Shown here piece by piece: positions 19,240 through 26,718 of a stretch of DNA of 64,000 nt (position 1 is its first letter; the number at the start of each line of letters is the position of its first letter). Position numbers and translations under genes: made by a program. Origin of the DNA: Halovivax ruber XH-70 (GTDB lineage: Archaea; Halobacteriota; Halobacteria; Halobacteriales; Natrialbaceae). Where the stretch lies: the NCBI RefSeq assembly GCF_000328525.1, contig NC_019964.1:1612001-1676000 (forward strand). The letters are read 5' to 3'. The notes beneath the pieces are model-generated. The model ran no database searches. It saw only the letters and a program-made list of their open reading frames with translations, and was not told where the DNA came from.

Positions 19240-19297
19240 GAACAGGGTCGCACAGCGCGAGCACAGGTGAGCGGTCTCGAACCCAGAGACGATTCGG
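19240..19297 (+). repeat. Direct repeat copy B (orphan aroQ tail)
   Basis: A second copy of the chorismate-mutase 3' end, no longer attached to a coding sequence. It has four mismatches in the first 45 bp relative to 18421-18465, then a 3-bp insertion. Immediately upstream lies a short inverted repeat, CAGGT-N7-ACCTG. It probably marks the far boundary of the inserted toxin-antitoxin segment. Confidence 0.8.
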
Positions 19298-19517
19298 GGC
19301 GATCGATTGGGGCTTCTCGATACCCCACTCACGCATCCGCGTTGATCGAGGTTCGAAAAGCCGGGCAGAACAAACGAGTAACAAAATTCGAATCCGGTAT
19401 GTGCCTCCGTCCGACCTCCCTGTGAACTACCACCGTGTGTTTCGAATCGATAACCGGTCGGCGCTGCCGGGTCGGGAACTACTTTTACCCCCCACGGGCT
19501 AGTGCCGGGAGATTCCA

Positions 19518-20966
19518 GTGTTGTCGTGGCTTCCGAACCCGATGCGGCTCACGATCCTGTGGATCGGTCTCGGCCTCGCTCGGTTGGGACTGATCGACCG
19601 TGAGCGTGCGGTTCGGACGGCCGATCTCGCCTGGCCACGCATCGTGACCGGCCTTGCGCGGATGTCGAAGAGCGCGGTCGACGTCGCGATGGTCGGCATC
19701 GCGGTCGGTGAGGCGGCGATCGCCGGCGTCGGGTTCGCGACGCCGTTCTGGGGACTCGCGTTCACCATCGGCGGCGGGGTCGCCGGCGGGACGATCGCGC
19801 TCGTCTCCCAGCGCTACGGTGCCGAACAGTTCGACGAACTCGGACAGGCGATTCGCTCGTCCGTCCTGCTCGTCCTGCTCATCAGCCTTCCGGTCACCGC
19901 CTTCTTCGCGGTGTTTTCGACCGAGCTCGTCTCGATCATCACGACGAAACCCGAGCCCCTGTCGCTGGGGGCGTCCTACCTCGCGGTCGTGGCGTTCGGC
20001 GTCCCGTTCGCCGGACTCAACCTGATCGGGAGTCGCACGTTCGTCGGCATGGACGACGCCTGGACACCGATGATCATCAGAGCGGGCGGTGCCATCGCCA
20101 ACATCGGTTTCAGCGCGTTCTTCATCTTCGTGGCCGACCTCGGGGTGGCCGGGGCGGCCCTCGGGACCGTGCTGGCCAACGTCGTCGTCTCGGCCGGCTT
20201 CGCGACGCTCCTGATCCGCGGGTCGTTCCCCGGCGTCCCCGACATGGTCGTCACGATCGATCCGTTCGGGTCGTACGTCAATCGAGAGATCATCCGATCG
20301 CTCGTCGAGATCGGGACCCCGGTCTTCCTGCGGAACATGGTCTGGACCGTCGCCGAACTCCCGCTACTCGGGATCGTCGACATCTTCGGCACTGACACCG
20401 CGTCGGCGTTCGTCATCACGCGACGGATCTGGGGCCTGATGAACACGCCAGGCTGGGGATTCAGCCTCGCAGCCTCCAGTCTCGTCGGGCAGGAACTCGG
20501 GACCGGTGCAGAGGACACCGCCGCCGAGTACGGGAACGAGATCATCCGATACTCCGTTGCCGTCTACGCCGTGTCGGCGACGATCGTGTTCGTCTTCGCC
20601 GAGCCGATCGTCCAGGGGTTCGTCGACGAACCCGGCTCGCAGGTCGTCCCGATCGCCATCTCTCTCGTGTACGCAGCCTGTGTCGCGATCCTCTTCCGCG
20701 GCATCGTCGGCTCCGCCGAGGGCGCGTTGAACGCTGCGGGCGACACCCGCTGGCCGTTCTACGCCCAGTTGCTCGGTATGTTCGGCGGGGCGATTCCCCT
20801 CGCATACCTCGGCGCGACGACGTCGCTCGGTATCTGGGGGCTCTACCTCGCGTTCGTCGCCGAGACGGCCGTCCCGGCTGTCGTCAACTACTACCGGTTC
20901 GGTACCGGTCGGTGGCGCGCCATCAGCCGGAGCTACCGTCCCGGCGGCACAACCAGTGACGATTAG
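19518..20966 (+). CDS. MATE family multidrug/organic cation efflux transporter
   Basis: 482 residues with about 12 transmembrane helices in two repeats. The MATE signature region is seen in MSKSAVDVAMVGIAVGEAAIAG and GVGFATPFWGLAF, with a matching second-half segment RIWGLMNTPGWGFSLAASSLVGQELG. It exports drugs or metabolites in exchange for Na+ or H+. The GTG start at 19518 is used; ATG at 19542 is an alternative. A TAACAAA element occurs at 19379-19385 upstream. Confidence 0.92.
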   Translation: MLSWLPNPMRLTILWIGLGLARLGLIDRERAVRTADLAWPRIVTGLARMSKSAVDVAMVGIAVGEAAIAGVGFATPFWGLAFTIGGGVAGGTIALVSQRYGAEQFDELGQAIRSSVLLVLLISLPVTAFFAVFSTELVSIITTKPEPLSLGASYLAVVAFGVPFAGLNLIGSRTFVGMDDAWTPMIIRAGGAIANIGFSAFFIFVADLGVAGAALGTVLANVVVSAGFATLLIRGSFPGVPDMVVTIDPFGSYVNREIIRSLVEIGTPVFLRNMVWTVAELPLLGIVDIFGTDTASAFVITRRIWGLMNTPGWGFSLAASSLVGQELGTGAEDTAAEYGNEIIRYSVAVYAVSATIVFVFAEPIVQGFVDEPGSQVVPIAISLVYAACVAILFRGIVGSAEGALNAAGDTRWPFYAQLLGMFGGAIPLAYLGATTSLGIWGLYLAFVAETAVPAVVNYYRFGTGRWRAISRSYRPGGTTSDD

Positions 20967-21042
20967 TCCGGACCCAGTGACTGACCGAGGAATCGCCGAT
21001 CCAGGAGTCAGATTTACGGATGCGGACACGGAGTTTCGAACA

Positions 21043-21123
21043 ATGGATGCATCGGACGTGAGCAACCGGCGACGACGGAGCCACGAGCGGATCGAAACGG
21101 TCAGTGGAGTGCCCATGCGATGA
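21043..21123 (+). CDS. Possible 26-residue leader ORF upstream of recombinase
   Basis: ATG at 21043 opens a basic 26-residue frame (it contains RRRRSHER) whose TGA overlaps the recombinase ATG as ATGA. A TATA-like ATTTACG at 21011-21017 lies 25 bp before this ATG, the spacing of leaderless haloarchaeal transcripts. That would make the small ORF the first translated frame of the mRNA. It could equally be chance or a decayed gene fragment. Confidence 0.3.
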   Translation: MDASDVSNRRRRSHERIETVSGVPMR

Positions 21124-22241
21124 TCCCGATCGCGGCCGGTGTCGACCGCTACCTCGATCGCAAGTCCGTCGGCGAGGGGGCTGGAACGTACGCGGCGAAC
21201 GCGTCGTCGATCCTCACCCGGTGGACGGAGTGGCTCGAGGCGGAATACGACGTAGAGACGTTCGCTGACCTGGAGCGCGCTCACCTCGAAGCATACGCCA
21301 GATACCTCTCGCGGCGGACGACACGGGACGAGTACGCTGCATCGACGGCACGAACCTACTTCGCCGTCGTCAGGGCCTTCCTCTCCTGGTGTGTCGAGGA
21401 ATCGATCCTGTCGGCGAATCCCGCGGAAGCGAGTCGGGCCACTGCAGCGCTCCCCACACCAGTCGAGTCCGAAGCAGGTGGCCGATCGGTCGAACGCGCG
21501 ACGTACGAACTCGAGGCCGAGGTACGACGGCTGGCTAACGAGGCACCCGATGGCTCGACCGAACGACTGAATCGGTTACGTGAGTACGCGATGATCGCGT
21601 TGTTGGCTCACGCCGGGCTGCGTGGTGGAGAACTCTTTCGAGTCCCGGAAGACGACCGACGCGACGGTGCGACGTGGGACGACGTTGACTTCTACGCAGG
21701 AACCATCAGAGTCCTCGGGACGTCACAGGAACTGGAAGACGTCTCACTGCCGGCCGGCGCCAGGACCCCGCTTCGGCGATATCGCGTCGCACTCGAACCG
21801 CCGACGACCGACTGGCCGCTCTTTCCAACCCGCCACGCACCCTCCATCGCCGCGACTGTCAGAGAGGGACTCGCCGATCGCGGATTCGACCCCGACGAGA
21901 TCGACGCCGCGTTCGAATCGGCGACCGCGAGCGACCTGGCTCGCGAGTATGGAATCAGTCCCCCGGCGATCACCACCGAAGGGGCACGGACCATCCTCAA
22001 GCGCCTGAGTCAGCGCGTCGAGATCGCCGTCGACGGCGACTACCTCACGCCGGGCGATGCGAGGCGGGCCCACGACGATCGCGGCGAACGAACGGCGGCG
22101 ACGGGGCCCCAGGGTGGGATTCGAACCCGGGCGCTCGAAGAATCACTCGTCGCCGTCGACGAGTCGGCGGATCAGCGTCCCGACGATCCCAGCACATCCC
22201 ACGACGCCGATCCGGAGGCTCACCGCGACGACGAGGAGTAA
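21120..22241 (+). CDS. Tyrosine recombinase/integrase-like protein, catalytic C-terminus degenerate
   Basis: 373 residues. The N-terminal SAM-like core-binding domain (about 1-100, with VDRYLDRKSV and TARTYFAVVRAFLSWCVEE) and the first catalytic arginine block AHAGLRGGELF (about 165) are clear. The expected H-x-x-R box is reduced to YLTPGDARRA, without histidine, and no LGH-type block or nucleophile tyrosine follows. Instead the frame runs through sequence resembling a tRNA T-arm and ends in a low-complexity acidic tail. It overlaps the convergent DUF354 gene by 22 bp. Probably an inactive relic of an integrated element. Confidence 0.7.
   Translation: MIPIAAGVDRYLDRKSVGEGAGTYAANASSILTRWTEWLEAEYDVETFADLERAHLEAYARYLSRRTTRDEYAASTARTYFAVVRAFLSWCVEESILSANPAEASRATAALPTPVESEAGGRSVERATYELEAEVRRLANEAPDGSTERLNRLREYAMIALLAHAGLRGGELFRVPEDDRRDGATWDDVDFYAGTIRVLGTSQELEDVSLPAGARTPLRRYRVALEPPTTDWPLFPTRHAPSIAATVREGLADRGFDPDEIDAAFESATASDLAREYGISPPAITTEGARTILKRLSQRVEIAVDGDYLTPGDARRAHDDRGERTAATGPQGGIRTRALEESLVAVDESADQRPDDPSTSHDADPEAHRDDEE
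22104..22132 (-). other. tRNA T-arm-like sequence (possible att remnant)
   Basis: On the minus strand this reads GGGTTCGAATCCC followed by ACCCTGGGG, the form of a tRNA T-loop (TTCGAAT) and 3' acceptor strand. On the plus strand it encodes the GPQGGIRTRA stretch in the recombinase tail. The T-stem pairs at only three of five positions and no D- or anticodon arm is found beside it, so it is not a working tRNA gene. Archaeal integrases commonly use tRNA 3' ends as attachment sites, so this may be a decayed att core. Confidence 0.5.
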
Positions 22242-23308
22242 GCGACGTCGGCAGTTTGTGTCGGTCGAGTTCGGGCTTGTCGGGTGAGCAAGTCGACGAT
22301 CAGGGTCGTTCCATCCTGCAAGTCGCCAACCACCGCGTCGCGTCGTCGTTTCCACCGGGCCGGTGTTTCCGGATCCGCACTCAGCTCGTCGGCGAGCGCG
22401 AGCGCGACCGATTCGTCGGCCGTCGAGCGGAGGAGATCGTACTCGGTCTCGAGGACGACGAAGTTACTCATGTCCGCGTCGAAGTCGGTCGCGAACGATT
22501 GGATTCGCACCGCTGGCGTCCCGAGGAGGGCGGCTTCGGTCGCCATCGTCGCCGAATCGCCGGCGTAACAGTCGGCGTAGTAGAGCAGATCGTGGACGGC
22601 CGTCGGCGGGATCGGCTGTCGATACGGTTCGAGATCCGGGGGAAGCGGATCCGAACTGGAGATGTAGACGGTGCCGCGGTCGTCGAAGCGTGAGACGAGG
22701 TCGCGCTTTCCGGCCGGTGAGAGCCCCCCTTCGCCGACGTCGTGAAACGCGTCCCACGTTCGGAACCGGCAGAAGAAGTACCGATCCGACGGGTCGACAC
22801 CCGCCGCACGGAGTCGGTCCGGATCGGGTTCGAACCGGTTCGGATGGAGGTACGCGAGTTCCTGAAACCCTTGGTAGCGAACGTGACCGTCCCCGAAGTC
22901 GTCCTCGAACGACGCCGGCGTGGCGATCACGTCCGCAAACGGTGCCATCAGTCGATGAGACCAGACGCCCTCGTTATCGACGAACACTACACTACGAGCG
23001 TCGACCAGGGGCGCCACGTGGGAGACGGCCACGCCACCGATCGCGGTCATCACGTCCGGGTCGATCCGACGCGCCCGGGTGAACAGCCGCCACTCGTAGG
23101 TCGCCTGTACCCGTGCGAGCGACGCGAGAGAGCGCTGGGGCCCTGCGAGGACCTCGTGGTCGATACCGTAGGCCTCCAGCAGCGGGACGGCGAGATCGTT
23201 CTCGCGGGCGTACACGAAGACGTCGTGACCCTGCTCGTCTAGTTCATCGATCGCGTGTCGGTAGAAGTGGACGTGCGCCGGATGCTGGATCGTCACGACG
23301 ATCTTCAT
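22220..23308 (-). CDS. DUF354 family protein (GT-B-like glycan biosynthesis protein)
   Basis: 362 residues. N-terminal MKIVVTIQHPAHVHFYRHAI, central FVDNEGVWSHRLMAPFAD and C-terminal YYADCYAGDSATMATEAALLGTP are typical of the DUF354 family, whose fold resembles GT-B glycosyltransferases and UDP-GlcNAc 2-epimerases. Its ATG overlaps the stop of the upstream family 2 glycosyltransferase by 4 bp, so both belong to one operon, probably making or modifying a lipid-linked or surface glycan. The activity is not established. Confidence 0.82.
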   Translation of the reverse strand: MKIVVTIQHPAHVHFYRHAIDELDEQGHDVFVYARENDLAVPLLEAYGIDHEVLAGPQRSLASLARVQATYEWRLFTRARRIDPDVMTAIGGVAVSHVAPLVDARSVVFVDNEGVWSHRLMAPFADVIATPASFEDDFGDGHVRYQGFQELAYLHPNRFEPDPDRLRAAGVDPSDRYFFCRFRTWDAFHDVGEGGLSPAGKRDLVSRFDDRGTVYISSSDPLPPDLEPYRQPIPPTAVHDLLYYADCYAGDSATMATEAALLGTPAVRIQSFATDFDADMSNFVVLETEYDLLRSTADESVALALADELSADPETPARWKRRRDAVVGDLQDGTTLIVDLLTRQARTRPTQTADVAYSSSSR

Positions 23309-24561
23309 TCTTCGACCACCACCGAGCCTTCGTTCGCGTCGTGATCGAACGCCATCGCGAGACAGAGGGCGATGGCCGAACACAGCGTCCACACCCCTGC
23401 GAGCCACCACCGGATCGAACGCGTCTCGTGACCGGTTTCGGGATCCGCAGCCGTGTGTCCGTCGTCACCGTCTCTCGTCGGTGTGCCTGCATCGGGCCCT
23501 GGAGACGACGGACGGGTCGGCCGCCTGTCCACGCGACTCGAAACGAGTGACCAGATTCCCACGGCGAGCCCACCGATCCCCAGCGCGTAGAGGGCGACGA
23601 GCGGGTGGAAATCTTGCACGACGAACCGGATCCCGAGCCGGTGGAGGAACCGACGCCAGAGCAACCACGACAGTCGCGGGACGAACGTCCGGTAACTGAT
23701 GTGGCTGCGTTCGTCGCCGTAGACGGCCGGCATCGCCACGTCGGCGATGGCGAATCCCTCGGCGTTCAGCACGACGAGCAAATCGTTCGCGAAGCCGTAC
23801 TCCGTGTACAGCGAGTCCAGGTCGATCGCCTCCAGTGCCTCCCCGGAGATCGCGGTATAGCCGTTCTGCGGATCGACCATTCCCCAGTACCCGCTCGCGA
23901 TTTTGGTCAACAGCGAGAGCAAGACGTTTCCGCCGAATCGAAACGTCGACATCGAATTCCTCTGGGCCCGCCCACGCAGTCGATTCCCCTTCGCATACGC
24001 CGCCCGTCCCTCGACGATGGGATCTATGAGTCGTGGGAGCTGATCGGGATCCATCTGCCCATCGCCGGCCATCACGGCGGTGACGTCGATGCCCTCCCTC
24101 CGTGCACACCGATATCCAGTCGTGATCGCCGCCCCGACGCCGCGATTTTCCTCGAGGCGGATCGGCACGATCGTCGGCCCTGCAGGCGATCGCTGGTTCG
24201 ATACGTCAGCTCCTGGCCCGCGTGACGGGTCCGTTCCGTCTCTGGTGGCGTTCCTCGAACCAGAATTGGCGGAGGGTGCAACGCCAGTTCGATCCCCGCC
24301 ATCTGACCGGGCCGATGGTGTCGGTGACGTCGCGTGATCGGTTTCGTTCGTATCGATCCGGTCTGACACGAGCTCGGCTGCGTCGTCGATCGGGTCACAC
24401 GTTGCGAATCGGCAGATTTCCGCCCACGTCCCGTCGGTCGAACAGTCGTCGACCGCGTAGACCCGATCGACGTATTCCGGCATCGACGTCAGTACGTCGC
24501 CGACGAACCCTGCCTCGTTGTACGCCGGAACCACGACGGCGACACTGTGGTCGCGATACAT
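23305..24561 (-). CDS. Family 2 glycosyltransferase with C-terminal membrane segment
   Basis: 418 residues. The GT-A core opens with VAVVVPAYNEAGFVGDVL, then AVDDCSTDGT. The acceptor and metal region is in VTAVMAGDGQMDPDQL and YAKGNRLRGR. An insertion of about 85 residues, hydrophilic and Ser/Thr/Arg/Asp-rich, separates the first two blocks from IPIRLEENRGVGAAI. Two C-terminal hydrophobic segments are joined by another hydrophilic linker. This type usually transfers sugars to dolichol phosphate on the cytoplasmic face. ATG at 24561; operon with the DUF354 gene. Confidence 0.85.
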   Translation of the reverse strand: MYRDHSVAVVVPAYNEAGFVGDVLTSMPEYVDRVYAVDDCSTDGTWAEICRFATCDPIDDAAELVSDRIDTNETDHATSPTPSARSDGGDRTGVAPSANSGSRNATRDGTDPSRGPGADVSNQRSPAGPTIVPIRLEENRGVGAAITTGYRCARREGIDVTAVMAGDGQMDPDQLPRLIDPIVEGRAAYAKGNRLRGRAQRNSMSTFRFGGNVLLSLLTKIASGYWGMVDPQNGYTAISGEALEAIDLDSLYTEYGFANDLLVVLNAEGFAIADVAMPAVYGDERSHISYRTFVPRLSWLLWRRFLHRLGIRFVVQDFHPLVALYALGIGGLAVGIWSLVSSRVDRRPTRPSSPGPDAGTPTRDGDDGHTAADPETGHETRSIRWWLAGVWTLCSAIALCLAMAFDHDANEGSVVVEE

Positions 24562-24927
24562 CTCAGACCCTCGCGTCCACACCGGTCGGTCGTTCAGGTT
24601 CGGCCGCCCAACGTCCGGTCTCTATCATCCAGTCATCGCTTTCGTCCTGGCGCCAATTGTTATTCGTCGCATTTGCGCCGCTATGGGCGACGTATCCCCG
24701 TAGCCGCTCAGTAACACCACACTGGAACAGAGAAATACTTCCAGCTCGCAGGATACCGTCGATACGGTGGGCTGGTCGCCGTGAAATCAGCACTTCGAAC
24801 GAGCGTATCGCCGTTCGGGTCACCAGATGCAGTGTCCAGAAACGGACCCCGCAGTGTACGGGCGACGTTACGAACTGTTCGACGTCGATACTCCCCTAGT
24901 CGGTCGAGAAATTCGGAGCGGCGATTC
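24562..24927. other. 366-bp intergenic region between glycosyltransferase and mnh operon
   Basis: No convincing gene. It contains the upstream region of the glycosyltransferase, with a minus-strand TAACAAT element (24656-24662) 95 bp before its ATG, and the 3' end of the antiporter operon. No RNA gene or clear terminator is seen. Confidence 0.6.
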
Positions 24928-26718
24928 TTACACGAACCCGAGCGCGAGGAGCAGGGTCGTCGCCAACAGGACGAGAATCACGGCGGCCCCAATTCCAGCC
25001 CGTCGGGTGAACGCCAGAGTGAGGCCACGTTCGACGAGGGTGAGCCCATCCCGGTGCGTTCGATCGGCTTCGGGTGACGACCGACTCGTGGCGACTGCTC
25101 CCAGTGAAATCGTCCCTAGCGCAGCACTCGTCGACGCTCGATCGAGCGTCCCGATAGCTCGGTTGACCGCCCGGAGCGAGCCACGACCGAGCCCGACCGA
25201 GAGCGGGTTGTACGCGAGGTCGATGTCCGGGATGCGACCGACACGGCTGAGCGGTCCCTTCACCAGCACGAACCCGAATAGGCCCGTCGCCGCCAAGACG
25301 AAGGATTCCAGGACCTGGAAGCTATCGAAGACGTGATAGTGGGCCGCCGCGCTCGCACGTGGCAGGATGGAGACGAGGGCGTCCGGATAGACGCCGTAGA
25401 AGACACACAGCGCTGCGACGGAGAGCATCGCGACCGACTGCCCGACGGAAGCGCGCTCCACGTCGTGGGTCTGTTCGCCGTAGAAGAACACGTAGTAGCC
25501 GAGCTTGATGAACGACATGAACGTCCCGACGCCGCCGAGCAGGAGGAGGTACCACAGCGCCTCGTACTCGGGATAGTGGTGGGCCTCGTAGAGCACCATC
25601 CCCTTGCTCACGAAGCCGTTGAAGCCGGGGAAGCCGGCGATCGAGAGCGCGGCGATCGTAAAGGCGAGGAACGTGATCGGCATCGCTCGACGCATGCCGT
25701 GAATCCTGTCGAGACTCTCCGCACCGGTCCGATAGATCACCACGCCGACGGTCATGAACAGCAGCGCCTTGTAGAGGATGTGGTTGAAGACGTGCCCGAA
25801 CGCGCCGGCGGTCGCGAGCGCGGATCCGATACCGACACCGGCGACCATGTAGCCGACCTGCGACTGGATGTGATAGGAGAGGAGTCGGCGCATATCGCTC
25901 TGCAGGAGTGCGAACGTGGCGCCGAAGACGGCCATCGCCCCGCCCATGTAGGCGATGGCGAGGTTGCCCTCGGGGAACGCCCGAAAGAGCGCGTAGACGC
26001 CGGTCTTGGTCGTGTAGACACAGAGGAAGACGCTCGCGGCGATGTGCGGGCGCGGGTAGGTGTCGGGAAGCCACGCGTGGAATCCGACGAACGCGACGTT
26101 GATCCCGATGCCGAGTGCGGCCAGCACCTGTGGGATGCCGGTCGCGATACCGTCACCGGTCATGACGAACGTTCCAACGCCGGGGCTCTGATAGTGCCAG
26201 ATGACGGCGGCCATCAACAGGCTGCCGCCGATGCCGTGCCAGACGGCGTACCTGAAGCCAGCCCTGACAGCGGCGCCGCCGTGGTGCCAGACGAGCAGCG
26301 TCGACGTAATCGCCATCACCTCCCAGAAGAACAACAGGAGGAGCCAGTCGCCGGCGAAGACCGCCCCCAGACTAGAGGCGACGTACGTCAACGCGTACGC
26401 CGTCTGGGTCGGCGGGGCGTCGGTCGACCAGGAGTAGAGCACGGCGACGAAGCCGATGAAGGCAAAGATCAGGCCCATCAATCGGCTGAACGGATCGACG
26501 GAGACGAACACGACGTCGAATCCGGCGAATCCGAACGTCCCACTGCCGAAGAGGGTGCCCGAAAGCTCGTAGTCGGCGGGGACGAGTGCGGCGTACGCGA
26601 GCGCGCCGGCGGTCACGACCAGCCCGGCGGGGTGGATCAGTCTCGGTCGCACCACGTAGGCGAGCAGTGCGAACAGGACGAGCAATACTGGCGGAACGAC
26701 GTACGGTTCGAGTGCCAT
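24928..26718 (-). CDS. Mnh/Mrp Na+/H+ antiporter, third D-type (NuoL/M-like) subunit
   Basis: 596 residues, about 14 transmembrane helices of the proton-conducting NuoL/M/N family. The conserved glutamate and lysine blocks are seen in LLLLFFWEVMAITSTLL, GINVAFVGFHAWLPDTYP and VSKGMVLYEAH. A soluble C-terminal extension (about 500-570) and a terminal helix follow. It is the last gene of the mnh operon and shares its ATG with the stop of the preceding gene. Having three D-type subunits is the haloarchaeal operon pattern. Confidence 0.88.
   Translation of the reverse strand: MALEPYVVPPVLLVLFALLAYVVRPRLIHPAGLVVTAGALAYAALVPADYELSGTLFGSGTFGFAGFDVVFVSVDPFSRLMGLIFAFIGFVAVLYSWSTDAPPTQTAYALTYVASSLGAVFAGDWLLLLFFWEVMAITSTLLVWHHGGAAVRAGFRYAVWHGIGGSLLMAAVIWHYQSPGVGTFVMTGDGIATGIPQVLAALGIGINVAFVGFHAWLPDTYPRPHIAASVFLCVYTTKTGVYALFRAFPEGNLAIAYMGGAMAVFGATFALLQSDMRRLLSYHIQSQVGYMVAGVGIGSALATAGAFGHVFNHILYKALLFMTVGVVIYRTGAESLDRIHGMRRAMPITFLAFTIAALSIAGFPGFNGFVSKGMVLYEAHHYPEYEALWYLLLLGGVGTFMSFIKLGYYVFFYGEQTHDVERASVGQSVAMLSVAALCVFYGVYPDALVSILPRASAAAHYHVFDSFQVLESFVLAATGLFGFVLVKGPLSRVGRIPDIDLAYNPLSVGLGRGSLRAVNRAIGTLDRASTSAALGTISLGAVATSRSSPEADRTHRDGLTLVERGLTLAFTRRAGIGAAVILVLLATTLLLALGFV

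Noticed and set aside
22104-22175. A complete tRNA gene on the minus strand
   Set aside because: Only the T-loop and acceptor-like part is present; T-stem pairing is incomplete and D- and anticodon arms cannot be folded.
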